Positions 23,343 to 32,234 of a DNA stretch of 39,733 bases are shown piece by piece. The stretch's first letter is position 1. Each line of letters starts with the position of its first letter. A model generated the notes under the pieces. That model worked only from the letters and a program-made list of their open reading frames with translations. It searched no databases and was not told where the DNA came from. The position numbers and the translations under genes were made by a program. The stretch comes from ZC4RG36 sp964652205 (GTDB taxonomy: Bacteria; Chloroflexota; Anaerolineae; Aggregatilineales; Phototrophicaceae): the NCBI GenBank assembly GCA_964652205.1, contig CAZZAO010000041.1, positions 1 to 39,733 on the forward strand, read 5' to 3'.

Positions 23343-24140
23343 ATGTCTCAGACGCCGAGCGGTCGCCGCTCCTTCGCCCTACGCGCCAACATCCTCGTGC
23401 TGCGGGTCGCGCGGCACTGGCTGCGAGTCGCGCTGGTGATAATCGGCCTGTATGTCTCACTGCCGTTCGCCGCGCCGATCCTGATGCATGTCGGCGCGAC
23501 CGGCCCGGCGCAGGCCATCTATACACTCTACAGCCCCTTCTGTCATCAGTTCGCCTTCCGCAGCTTCTTCCTGTTCGGCGAGCAGATCGCCTACCCGCGC
23601 GCCGCCGCCGGGACGACACTGAAGCCGTTCGAGTCGTACATTCAGGATGCGCCGGAATGGCAGGCCGCGCTCCAGCCCTATCTGGGGATTGGACGCGAGC
23701 CAATGACTGCCGCGACCTTCGACCCGCTGCTGTTCACGCCGCAGCTCCAGTTTGCCGCTCGCGCCTTCCACGGCGACCCGCAGATGGGCTATAAGCTGAC
23801 GCTGTGCGAGCGCGACATCTCGATTTATCTGGCGATGCTGACGGGCGGGCTGCTTTACAGTATCCCCTACGTGCGCCGCCGGCTGCGGCCTGTCCCGATC
23901 TGGCTCTACGTTCTGCTCGGCATCGCGCCGATTGGGCTGGACGGCTTCAGCCAGCTTCTCGGCTACCCGCCGTTCAACCTGTGGCCGATGCGCGAGACGA
24001 CGCCGACCTTCCGCGTCGTGACCGGCGCGCTGTTTGGCTTCATGAACGCCTGGCTGGCCTTCCCCTATCTGGAACTATCGTTCCGGGAAACACGGCAGCA
24101 GATCGAGGCCAAGCTCGGCAAGGCTGGCATCCATATCTGA
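23343..24140 (+). CDS. DUF2085-family membrane protein
   Basis: The 265-residue product shows the DUF2085 pattern: SPFCHQFAFRSFFLFGEQ (Cys 67, His 68), TLCERDISIYLAML (Cys 155), PIGLDGFSQLLGYPP and TPTFRVVTGALFGFMNAW. About five hydrophobic segments are visible. Its function is unknown. The conserved Cys and His residues and its place 21 bases after the TlpA gene suggest a redox- or metal-linked partner of the thiol operon. The 3' side ends in a region with a weak and then a very strong hairpin. Confidence 0.85.
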   Translation: MSQTPSGRRSFALRANILVLRVARHWLRVALVIIGLYVSLPFAAPILMHVGATGPAQAIYTLYSPFCHQFAFRSFFLFGEQIAYPRAAAGTTLKPFESYIQDAPEWQAALQPYLGIGREPMTAATFDPLLFTPQLQFAARAFHGDPQMGYKLTLCERDISIYLAMLTGGLLYSIPYVRRRLRPVPIWLYVLLGIAPIGLDGFSQLLGYPPFNLWPMRETTPTFRVVTGALFGFMNAWLAFPYLELSFRETRQQIEAKLGKAGIHI

Positions 24141-24338
24141 GTCCGTCCGATTCGATAGCCCGCAGTTTGCCTGCTCAAGCAGCATAAGCGAAGGTTGCTG
24201 GCGCGCAGGCGCGAAAGATCGCGCCCTTGTGGAAGCCAGCCTTACTTCCTACAGAGAGAAACGATCACAGAACAGCGCAGCAGCCGCTCTCGTTTCAGAA
24301 CGGTCAGTCGGCGCTGACGCGGTCGTTCGGATCAGCAT
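24141..24338. other. Intergenic stretch without a gene
   Basis: About 200 bases downstream of the DUF2085 gene. A hairpin GGCGCG-AAAGAT-CGCGCC at 24208-24225 lies about 70 bases past the stop and may be a first, weaker terminator. I see no gene here. Confidence 0.4.
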
Positions 24339-24390
24339 AACGAACACGCCCCCTCAAAAGGTTCTGAGGGGGCGTGTTCGTTCATTTTAT
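24339..24390. terminator. Strong bidirectional terminator
   Basis: An 18-base perfect stem (24339-24356 with 24365-24382), GC-rich in the middle and capped by an eight-base loop, is followed by TTCATTTTA. It ends both the rightward thiol-redox operon and the leftward surface-protein operon. Confidence 0.92.
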
Positions 24391-24403
24391 GCCCGGCGCT
24401 GGC

Positions 24404-27400
24404 TCACTGGCAGCCGGTGTCTCCACCGCAGCCACCCCCGTCGTCCTTCGGCGTCAGAGTCGGTCGCGGCGTTCGGGTGGCGCTCGCCGTAGCGGTCGGC
24501 GTGCTGCTCGGCGTGAAGGTCGAGCTTGGCGTGAAGGTCGCCGTCGGAGACACGGTGTTGGTCGCGGTCACGGTCCTTGACGGCGTGAAGGTCGCCGTAA
24601 AGGTCGCCGTGAAGGTCGCGGTATTCGTCGGCGTGAACGTCCGGGTGGCGGTCGGCGTGGACGTCCGGGTGAAGGTCGCGGTCGCTGTGTTGGTCGGCGT
24701 GCGGGTCGGCGTCCGCGACGGCGTGAAGCTCGGCGTGAAGGTCGGCGTGAACGTCCGCGTAAACGTCGGCGTGTAGGTGAAGGTCGGCGTAAACGTCCGC
24801 GTGAAGGTCGGCGTATTCGACGGCGTGAAGGTCGGCGTGAAGGTCGGCGTGAACGTCCGCGTGAAGGTCGGCGTGAAGGTCGGCGTCCGCGACGGCGTGA
24901 AGGTGAAGGTCGGCGTGAAGGTCGGCGTAAACGTCCGCGTGAAGGTTGCCGTATTCGACGGCGTATAGGTGAAGGTCGGCGTGAACGTCCGCGTAAAGGT
25001 CGGCGTATTCGACGGCGTGAAGGTCGGCGTAAAGGTCGGCGTATTCGTCCGCGTGAAGGTCGGCGTGAAGGTATAGGTCGAAGTCGGCGTCCGCGACGGC
25101 GTGAAGGTATAGGTCGAAGTCGGCGTCCGCGATGGCGTGAAGGTCGGCGTCGGCGTCGGCGTATTCGACGGCGTGAAGGTCGAGGTCGCCGTAAAGGTCG
25201 AAGTCGCGGTATTCGACGGCGTGTAGGTTGCCGTAAAGGTCGCGGTATTCGACGGCGTATAGGTCGAGGTCGCCGTGAAAGTCGCCGTATTAGTCGGCTG
25301 GACGCAGGTTACGGTGTAGCGCGGCAGCGGATTCGTATCGAGCGTGTAGCCGCTCCCTGCGCTCTGGAGCCTCGTAATGCGTAGTTGAATATCGCCATAG
25401 TAGCCGCTGAAGGAGATCGTCTTTGGCGGCGGCAGCGGCCCACGGATTCGGTCATCACTTGGGCCACTGTTAATGCTCTGGTCAACCCTGATGCCGTCCT
25501 GGTAGAGCTGCCATTGGAACCGAGCCGCCGAGCGGATATTGGCGCCGGAGTTCGACAGGGTGAAGGTGACGTTGCCGACGTTGTCGCATTCGCCGGTGAG
25601 GTAGATCTCATTCGGCACGTCGGTGAAGGTCGGCGTAAAGGTCGGCGTGAAGGTCGGCGTGTTGGACGGCGTAAAGGTCGCGGTATAGGTCGCGGTACTG
25701 GTCGGCGTGAAGGTCGGCGTATAGGTCATGGTACTGCTCGGCGTGAAGGTCGCCGTGGACGTCGTGGTACTACTCGGCGTGAAAGTCGGCGTGAAGGTCT
25801 CGGTAGACGTCGCCGTAAAGGTCGGCGTGAAGGTCGTCGTATCGCTCGGCGTGTAGGTCGCCGTGAAGGTCGCCGTATCGCTCGGCGTGTTGCTCGGCGT
25901 AAAGGTATCGCTGGGCGTAAACGTCAGCGAGGGGGTAAAGGTCAGGGTCGTAGTCGCCGTCGCAGTGTCGTGCGGCAGCGGCGTAATGTCCGTGATGGCG
26001 CAATCTGACTGCACGAAGGTAAAGGTCGTGCCGTTGAAATCGGCCAGCGTGGCCCCGAACTCGGTATCGTACTGATACGAGCCGTTGAAGTCGATCCAGA
26101 GCGCGGTCGTGGTCTGGGGCGGGAAGTTGAAGCTGGTGAGCCAGTTCCCAACCGTGCCAGACGGGTTGCCCGCCGCGCCAGCCGTCGGAGAGGTGTTGGT
26201 GGTCGATCCCCCGGCCATCCAGAGCACCACTGCGCCGTCAGCTTCAGGCGAACTGCCGCCCGCTACGACACGATTGATATTGACGTTCCCCAGGCTATCG
26301 TGCTGAATCCACTGAATATTGAAGGCCGTCAGCGAAACCGGGACATGGGCGCGGTTGGTGATATTGACCTTGACGACGCCAAAAGGCTCAAAGCTGGTGA
26401 AGTTCGCGTCGACCGCCAGCACCGCGCAGTCATTGGTCGGCGAGGGCGTCGGCGAAGCCGTGCCAGCGGTGGCGTCGGTCGCCTCGTTATTGAAATCGAG
26501 CGTCTTGATGCAGTCAGTGTCGCTGGTCGGGTCGTCGAAGTAGAAGGTCGTCCCCTGGAAGGCAGAAATCGTCATGAACGAGGAGATTTCCGCCGGGCCG
26601 TTGGCGAAGGTCATCGACCACAGGCTGCGGTTATAAGGCTGGAGCACTGGCGTGACGTCTGAGACGTAGCCTGAAACGGCACTGGTGTCGAGCGGGTTGG
26701 CCGCCGTACCGCCGTTATTGCGCCAGTAGGTCGTGCGCGCCAGCTTGGCAATCGCCGGGAACATGCCCGGATAGCTGCCAACGGGCGACCAGTTCATAAC
26801 CACGTCATGCAGGACCGAGGCCTGCGCGTTGTTATTCTGCCACTCGACGCGGAAATCCGTGCCGCGCATGGTCGCGCCTGAAGTCGCCGTGCCATCGGTC
26901 GTCAGGAAGATGTTATCGCAGGTAAACGGCGGAATTGGCGTCCAGGTCGGCGTATCAGTCGGCGCCTGATAGGGCGTTTCGGTCGGCGCGGGCGTGTCCG
27001 AAACCGCCTGCGTCGGGATGTCGCCGTTGCCGATCCCCGGCTGCTGGAAGGGCAGACTGGGAATTGAACGGGCGGCGCGGAACGATTCGTTAACGGCAGT
27101 ACGGCGGGCCTGAAGCTGAATATAGGGCGCAAGACCGAGCGGCGTCACCAGCGGATGATTGAAGGTGACGACAATCGTGATCGGGTCGGCAGGGCCACCG
27201 GCATCAATCCAGGGCAGATCAACATTGTTCGTGCCGCCATCCGACGTGTTGGGTTCGTTGAGGATACAGGCCGGGGCGTAACGGCCCCCGCCAAACCCGT
27301 AGGCATCGGTGCCGTCGTTATACTGCGATGACTCCAGCACCGTGAGGAAACGGTAGGATCGGTCATTCTGGTCGTCGGTGTAATGCGACTGCTGACCGTC

Positions 27401-28159
27401 AGGAATCTGATCCTGACCGCCGGGCAGGAAGATCGGCGCGCGACCACTACAGATCATGACGTCAAAGTAACTGCGCTGGTCAAAACCGACGTGGTGATTG
27501 TACTGGCCGCCGCCCGGAAAAGGTCGGTCCCAGATATTGTACCAGGGGACGGTCTTCATGAAGTCATCGCAGCCGGGGCCAGGCACGCAGGCGGCATAGG
27601 CAGCGCCGCCGACCGGCGGCTTCTGGAAGGTCGCCGGGCTGGCATTCGTCCCCTGCTGGTCGACCGCCAGACCGGACGCGCCGATACGCGCCTGATCGAA
27701 GATCGAGAGGATACGCACCAGGTCTTCGCGGCGGTTCTGGTCGCGCTCGCTAGTCGGGTCGCAGTCCGCGCCCTGATACCAGGTTGCGAACAGACTCTCC
27801 ACGCCACCTTCATAGACTTCGACCGAGGGGCCGCCCGCGACTGGCGTGTAATTGGTCTTCTGGCCGCGCTCAGGGTGAGTCGGATCGGTACTGACGATAC
27901 AGGGGACAACCGAGTCGAGGTCGTCTTCGAGCGTATCAGGGTGCAGCGTGTACTTATCGCTGTCGAACTGGCCGGTGGTGGCATAGCGCGCGGCAGTACG
28001 GGCGGAGTTCTGGAGCGTCACCCACGCCTGAAAAATACGCCCAAATTCGATAATGCCAAATGTCAGCAGCAGGAGAATCGGCAGCGTAATGGCAAACTCG
28101 GCCAGGGTTTGGCCGCGTCGCCGTCGCGCCGACTGCTCTGTTAGATCAACTCTTGTCAT
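24404..28159 (-). CDS. Giant TadE-anchored surface protein with Thr/Pro-rich stalks
   Basis: The 1251-residue protein begins with RRRRGQTLAEFAITLPILLL and FGIIEFGRIFQAWVTLQNSA, a TadE-type membrane anchor. A roughly 350-residue secreted part follows. Then come two domains that look homologous: about 411-560 (opens TCDNIFLTTDG, ends AFQGTTFYFDDP and DCI) and about 578-722 (opens NDCAVLAVDAN, ends FNGTTFTFVQSDCAI). A Thr-rich repeat (about 731-846, TFTPSNTPSDTATF type) precedes a third small domain with a Cys at each end (CDNVGNVTFTL to YTVTCVQP). A long Thr-rich repeat (about 951-1236) leads to a glycine/cysteine tail GGGCGGDTGCQ. GGGGGGAA lies before the ATG. It may form an O-glycosylated fibre or stalk on the cell surface. 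It is the last gene of the three-gene operon. Confidence 0.8.
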   Translation of the reverse strand: MTRVDLTEQSARRRRGQTLAEFAITLPILLLLTFGIIEFGRIFQAWVTLQNSARTAARYATTGQFDSDKYTLHPDTLEDDLDSVVPCIVSTDPTHPERGQKTNYTPVAGGPSVEVYEGGVESLFATWYQGADCDPTSERDQNRREDLVRILSIFDQARIGASGLAVDQQGTNASPATFQKPPVGGAAYAACVPGPGCDDFMKTVPWYNIWDRPFPGGGQYNHHVGFDQRSYFDVMICSGRAPIFLPGGQDQIPDGQQSHYTDDQNDRSYRFLTVLESSQYNDGTDAYGFGGGRYAPACILNEPNTSDGGTNNVDLPWIDAGGPADPITIVVTFNHPLVTPLGLAPYIQLQARRTAVNESFRAARSIPSLPFQQPGIGNGDIPTQAVSDTPAPTETPYQAPTDTPTWTPIPPFTCDNIFLTTDGTATSGATMRGTDFRVEWQNNNAQASVLHDVVMNWSPVGSYPGMFPAIAKLARTTYWRNNGGTAANPLDTSAVSGYVSDVTPVLQPYNRSLWSMTFANGPAEISSFMTISAFQGTTFYFDDPTSDTDCIKTLDFNNEATDATAGTASPTPSPTNDCAVLAVDANFTSFEPFGVVKVNITNRAHVPVSLTAFNIQWIQHDSLGNVNINRVVAGGSSPEADGAVVLWMAGGSTTNTSPTAGAAGNPSGTVGNWLTSFNFPPQTTTALWIDFNGSYQYDTEFGATLADFNGTTFTFVQSDCAITDITPLPHDTATATTTLTFTPSLTFTPSDTFTPSNTPSDTATFTATYTPSDTTTFTPTFTATSTETFTPTFTPSSTTTSTATFTPSSTMTYTPTFTPTSTATYTATFTPSNTPTFTPTFTPTFTDVPNEIYLTGECDNVGNVTFTLSNSGANIRSAARFQWQLYQDGIRVDQSINSGPSDDRIRGPLPPPKTISFSGYYGDIQLRITRLQSAGSGYTLDTNPLPRYTVTCVQPTNTATFTATSTYTPSNTATFTATYTPSNTATSTFTATSTFTPSNTPTPTPTFTPSRTPTSTYTFTPSRTPTSTYTFTPTFTRTNTPTFTPTFTPSNTPTFTRTFTPTFTYTPSNTATFTRTFTPTFTPTFTFTPSRTPTFTPTFTRTFTPTFTPTFTPSNTPTFTRTFTPTFTYTPTFTRTFTPTFTPSFTPSRTPTRTPTNTATATFTRTSTPTATRTFTPTNTATFTATFTATFTPSRTVTATNTVSPTATFTPSSTFTPSSTPTATASATRTPRPTLTPKDDGGGCGGDTGCQ
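24450..25305 (-). repeat. Thr-rich coding repeat, C-terminal block
   Basis: Degenerate repeats with a unit of 6 to 12 bases encode TFTPTFTPSNTP-like strings; on the plus strand GTCGGCGTGAAG and GTCCGCGTGAAG recur in large numbers. Third positions vary and the frame is always kept, which is a sign of selection at protein level. The plus strand is open through the repeat but encodes only GVKVGVNVRV strings. Confidence 0.9.
25620..25965 (-). repeat. Thr-rich coding repeat, inner block
   Basis: A second, shorter block of the same kind, encoding TFTPSDTFTPSNTPSDT-like strings. It is separated from the C-terminal block by about 100 non-repetitive residues. Confidence 0.88.
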
Positions 28160-28207
28160 TTGACATTCCCCCCAGCGTCATCTGCCATTCGGCACTGGCT
28201 GCGTTGG

Positions 28208-31063
28208 TTACTGTGACAGTCGCGTGAACATTCGTGACGCAATTTCGTTGAAGACTTCCGCCAATTGAGTCTGATCCGGCGCATTGAAGTAGTTCCCGCA
28301 ATTCGCGCCGGGTGAGGCCATCTGGTGATTATCGGTTTCTTTGTTGTTGCTCGATGGTGGCGAGGCAATCGGGTCTTCACCAGGATTCTCGCACGGCCCC
28401 GGCAGGCCATAATAGGTTTCTTTCTGGGCGGTCGTCATCGAATCAGGGTCGGAGAAAACCCCCAGCTTCGCCAGCTTCCACTGCCAGTAGTCATCGTCGA
28501 TGCGGAAATTATCGCCCGCGTCGCCGATGTAGCGGAGCAGTTCTTCGCCGAGATACGACTCGGTATTTTTGCTGCGCAGGCACGAGTCGTAACCCGAATC
28601 GCCCACGGTGCAGCCGTCCCGGCTCGGATAGGTCAGGTTGAAGCCGATAGTGAAGATGACAGGGAGCTGGGTGGTACTGGCATTCTGCTGCGTGACTCCA
28701 GCGACGTAGTCCGCCCAGTCGCGGGCGTAATCGTCGGGGTCATAAGATTCTTTACAGCCGACCGTATTGCTCGACCCCAGGTCAATATAGACCGGGTTAT
28801 TCTTCGGACTCTGCTTGCTGGCGTCGGTCGAGGCGCACGAGTGGCGGCTGTTGGGGTAGACGTCGCTGCAATAGGGGAAGTCATTCTGGGTCACGAGGCG
28901 CGTCGGGTCGGTCTGCGTACCATAAGGACAGAAGCCGAATGAGCCGTACTCCGCGCCGAGCGTCGATCTCCAGGTTGCCATCGCCGCCGCGTCGTCGAAG
29001 TCCCGGTCAGCAACGCCATTGGCATCGTAGTCGAAGCCATAGGGATTCGACTGCTGCTGCTGGTACGTGATCGTGCCATCCGGCTTGACGTTGGGGTTGT
29101 CGTGATTGGTGATCGGGTCGGTCGCGCCCGCCGCGCCGTCGCTGAGGAGCACCATAACCCAGACCGAGCCTTCAGTACGGCCCTGCCCCAGCTCATTGAA
29201 GATATTGCCACTGGCCGCCATCGCGCCGCCGATATTGGTATCACGGCACGAACCACGATAATCGTAGCTTCGTTTGACCTGAAAGAACGAGTTGGACGTA
29301 AAGTCAACCGTCCAGGGCGGCGACTGAATGCCATAGAGAAGCGGATGCAAGTCGCCTGCGTGCGGGTTCTGAGGGGCGAGCAGCGTGGCCTGGTCAAACG
29401 GGCAGTTGTTATGAACCGGGAAAGTCGTCAGCGCGTTGATCTGTCGCGCGTCCCAGTAGCTGCCATAATCGCCGGGAATCTGATTGCCGTTGGCGTCCGA
29501 GCCAATCGTGAATTTATCCCACTCGTAGCGATTGCCACCAGCGCCATAGCTGGCCGGATCATCATAGTAGTAGACTGGCTCGGCGCGCACGCCGACTGAC
29601 TTCTGAACGACATCGGTCGCAAGCTGCTGATCGCCGCGAATCCACGGGTCAGTTCCCTCGCCATTCGGGCGAATGACGTGCGCGCTCTGGCTGAAGGTGA
29701 TGATGGCGACCGAGTCGCCACGCGGGAAATCGACACGGCGCAGGAAGTCAACGCTGGCGTCGCGGGCCTGCTTCATCGGCTGGCAGACCAGGTCGCTGAA
29801 ATCAAAATCGCCGTCCGGGTCATTGCAGCAGCCATAGTAATCGAACGTCGGAATCCAGCTTGTATACCTGTATTTGGCGCTGTTGCCGGTCGTCGCGCCC
29901 GGCGTCGGGTTGGCGACCACGCTGCCAGACGTGATATCAAAATAGGCTTTTTCGGCAGCCGAATAGTCGCCAGAGCCATCGTCGAAGAAGTAGTTCCGGT
30001 AATCATCAAGCATCGTCTGAGTCAGGCCAGCGCCGAAGGCCAGGTTCTCGGCGTTGGGCCAGAACCGTGTCCGGCACTGAGCGCGTAAAACCCGCGGGTC
30101 GGTATCCCAGTCCGCCGGGTCGATGGTGGAATAGGTTCCATCGCCATTAGCGACCCTTGCCACCGGCCTGACCGGAAAGGTCTGGTCGACATCGCCGCTG
30201 TCATCGGCGAAGGTCGTGTAGTCATCCCCCTGCTCGGTCAGAATTTCAGCGCCGCTCTCATTGGCCGGATCAAGCTGATAGGCTTTGATCTGCGGCTCCG
30301 TCATGGTGTTCATGATGTCCCACCACTGGACACTGGCATAGGATGCGCGGGTCGGGCCGCGACCGGGCAGAATACGGGCGACAGGGTGGCCGAGCTGGGT
30401 TTCGTAGTCGGTGTAAGTGGTTTCCGAGAGCATCGATTCAGAGACGTCGAGGACGAGCGCGACGTCGAGGACGGCAGTCTCAGAAATCGAGGAAACCGTC
30501 AGCGTGACGTCCTGCATCCCCAGCATCCGCAGGAAGACAGTCGGCGACTGGATGCTGGCGGTGACGCGAACGAGTTTGCGACCGTCCTTGCAGACGTCGT
30601 TGTAATTCTTTTCCTGCTGTTCGGGCGACATGACCATCCGCCCGCTGTCGTCAAAGATGCCGGTGAAGGTCGGCTGGCCGTCAACCTGGAAGGCGACCAT
30701 CTGCGACTGGCAGGTTTCGACGGTCACATCGCTCGGATCGAGCGAGTAGAGGTTGAGGAACTGCCGGGCAGCGAGGTTCATGTTGGCGACGCTGGTCGAA
30801 CCGCCGGTATCGACACCTTCCACCGTGCTGGTGTTCTGGACGCGGCGCATCTGCGTGGCCGCCGCCACCGCCGCCGCGTCGACCGCGCGGCGCAGGGTAC
30901 TGTAACGGACGAAGAGCAGCGAGACATCAGTGACGATGCCGACGAAGGCAATCAAGGCGATGAAACCCAGCGCCAGAATGACGATGGATTGACCTGCGCG
31001 GCCTCGCTTCAGAAAACGCCCCAAACCAGTCGGTGTCATAACATGCACCCGTAACTTATCCAT
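28208..31063 (-). CDS. TadG-like anchored protein with a von Willebrand A domain
   Basis: The 951-residue product begins with the TadG-type anchor AGQSIVILALGFIALIAFVG and LRRAVDAAAVAAATQMRR. A VWA domain follows: ALVLDVSESM (metal-site DxSxS, residues 206-210), VDFLRRVDFPRGDSVAIITF, the MIDAS Thr in DTNIGGAMAASG, and VWVMVLLSDGAAG. Between the first strand and the next VWA elements lie over 200 extra residues with acidic loops such as CCNDPDGDFDFSDLVC; later there is DYDANGVADRDFDD. Both look like calcium-binding loops. The protein would bind metal-dependent ligands at the cell surface. The start at 31063 lies one base after the stop of the upstream TadE-like gene; ATG at 31039 is an alternative. 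Confidence 0.85.
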   Translation of the reverse strand: MDKLRVHVMTPTGLGRFLKRGRAGQSIVILALGFIALIAFVGIVTDVSLLFVRYSTLRRAVDAAAVAAATQMRRVQNTSTVEGVDTGGSTSVANMNLAARQFLNLYSLDPSDVTVETCQSQMVAFQVDGQPTFTGIFDDSGRMVMSPEQQEKNYNDVCKDGRKLVRVTASIQSPTVFLRMLGMQDVTLTVSSISETAVLDVALVLDVSESMLSETTYTDYETQLGHPVARILPGRGPTRASYASVQWWDIMNTMTEPQIKAYQLDPANESGAEILTEQGDDYTTFADDSGDVDQTFPVRPVARVANGDGTYSTIDPADWDTDPRVLRAQCRTRFWPNAENLAFGAGLTQTMLDDYRNYFFDDGSGDYSAAEKAYFDITSGSVVANPTPGATTGNSAKYRYTSWIPTFDYYGCCNDPDGDFDFSDLVCQPMKQARDASVDFLRRVDFPRGDSVAIITFSQSAHVIRPNGEGTDPWIRGDQQLATDVVQKSVGVRAEPVYYYDDPASYGAGGNRYEWDKFTIGSDANGNQIPGDYGSYWDARQINALTTFPVHNNCPFDQATLLAPQNPHAGDLHPLLYGIQSPPWTVDFTSNSFFQVKRSYDYRGSCRDTNIGGAMAASGNIFNELGQGRTEGSVWVMVLLSDGAAGATDPITNHDNPNVKPDGTITYQQQQSNPYGFDYDANGVADRDFDDAAAMATWRSTLGAEYGSFGFCPYGTQTDPTRLVTQNDFPYCSDVYPNSRHSCASTDASKQSPKNNPVYIDLGSSNTVGCKESYDPDDYARDWADYVAGVTQQNASTTQLPVIFTIGFNLTYPSRDGCTVGDSGYDSCLRSKNTESYLGEELLRYIGDAGDNFRIDDDYWQWKLAKLGVFSDPDSMTTAQKETYYGLPGPCENPGEDPIASPPSSNNKETDNHQMASPGANCGNYFNAPDQTQLAEVFNEIASRMFTRLSQ

Positions 31064-31064
31064 C

Positions 31065-32234
31065 TTAATCTGTGAACTGAATAAACGGCTCGACCGACGG
31101 CAGCGGGAAGGCGGCCCAGACTTCAATCGTCGCCCGCTCGCCGAACACCCGGAAAACCGGCTCGAAGAACGGCAGGTTGAGCAGCGCCTTGTGCTCCCAG
31201 TACAATTCGACCATGGCGATACCCTGGTTCGGCACCAACTGGCGGCGCGCTTCCTGCTCCTCGGCAGTCCCTTGATTCAGGTAGGTGGGAAGGTTGACCA
31301 GTCTTTCGATGTCGGCAATCGACCAGCGCGAGCCGATGCAGCCCGCTGTCGCGCCCGTGCCAGTCACACGATGATTGCCGAACCAGCTAAACCCAACCTG
31401 ACGTTCAGGGTTGGTCGAGACATAGGGATCAAAGCCGGTGACTTCCTGAAAGTGGGTGTTGACCGTCTGATAGCCAGCGATTTCCGGGTTGGGCGAAACC
31501 GAGTCGGCCTTGACGTCCCACGAACTATTGCTGTTGAGGTCGAACGGATCGCGCTCCGGGGACGGTCGGGCCGCGCCGGTCGAGTCGATTTCACATTCAT
31601 TGGCGTTGGTCGGATAGCGCCCGACGACCACCGACTGCGTAGCATCGACAGGGTCGGGGATCGGATGCGTGGAGACATCTGTGCCGAGCCAACTCCCCTT
31701 CATGACCTGAAGCGCGAAGGCCGAAACAACCACGTCGTCGGTGGCTTCGTGGTCGGTCGTGTCGAGGTTACGGAGCGAGAGGGGATCGAGCGCGTTGATG
31801 GTGCGGCAGGCCACTTCGTTATAAAAGCCAGTGTAATCGCCGCCCAGAACGCAGCGCGGCGCGCCTGAATTCAGTGTAGGCCGGTAGTTCCGGCGGAACA
31901 GGTCATCGCCGGTGTCTGCGAGCGGCATCCGGTAAATGGCGTCGTCGGTGTTGTTCAGCAGGCTGTCCGGCACGTAGCTAGCGCGGTTATCCCACTGGAG
32001 CGGCGAGCGGGTGTCCTGCAAGCCGGTGGCGATACGCGCGCCAGAGCGAGTGGCATCGAGCAGCGTCAGGTAATTGTTAGCAAACCAGCCGATCTCGACC
32101 ATGCTGGCAAACATGACGATCAGCAGCGGCGTGACCAGCGCAAGCTCGACCACGCTCTGCCCAGACGGACGTTTTCCGTACTCAGCAGGCGTACCGTCGA
32201 GAATTTCGATGATCTTGACTAAAAACCTGGACAT
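31065..32234 (-). CDS. TadE-like anchored surface protein
   Basis: The product starts MSRFLVKIIEILDGTPAEYG, has SGQSVVELALVTPLLIVMFA and the helix EIGWFANNYLTLLDATRSGA, the TadE anchor with its conserved Glu. It continues for about 300 residues of extracellular sequence with several cysteines, far longer than the usual 150-200 residues of TadE. ATG at 32234 was chosen because AGAGAGG precedes it at proper spacing; the frame is open further upstream. It is the first gene of the three-gene surface operon. Its role in a Tad-type or other assembly is unknown, since no Tad ATPase, secretin or prepilin peptidase is in the window. Confidence 0.85.
   Translation of the reverse strand: MSRFLVKIIEILDGTPAEYGKRPSGQSVVELALVTPLLIVMFASMVEIGWFANNYLTLLDATRSGARIATGLQDTRSPLQWDNRASYVPDSLLNNTDDAIYRMPLADTGDDLFRRNYRPTLNSGAPRCVLGGDYTGFYNEVACRTINALDPLSLRNLDTTDHEATDDVVVSAFALQVMKGSWLGTDVSTHPIPDPVDATQSVVVGRYPTNANECEIDSTGAARPSPERDPFDLNSNSSWDVKADSVSPNPEIAGYQTVNTHFQEVTGFDPYVSTNPERQVGFSWFGNHRVTGTGATAGCIGSRWSIADIERLVNLPTYLNQGTAEEQEARRQLVPNQGIAMVELYWEHKALLNLPFFEPVFRVFGERATIEVWAAFPLPSVEPFIQFTD

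Noticed and set aside
24417..24968. Plus-strand open frames encoding GVKVGVKVGVNVRV-type strings
   Set aside because: They are the antisense of the Thr-rich repeat of the giant surface protein; repeats without stops leave several frames open. The minus frame has a proper start, an anchor and non-repeat domains.
24450..25965. CRISPR array
   Set aside because: The repeats are 6-12 bases, contiguous and in frame, with no unique spacers and no cas genes; they are protein-coding.
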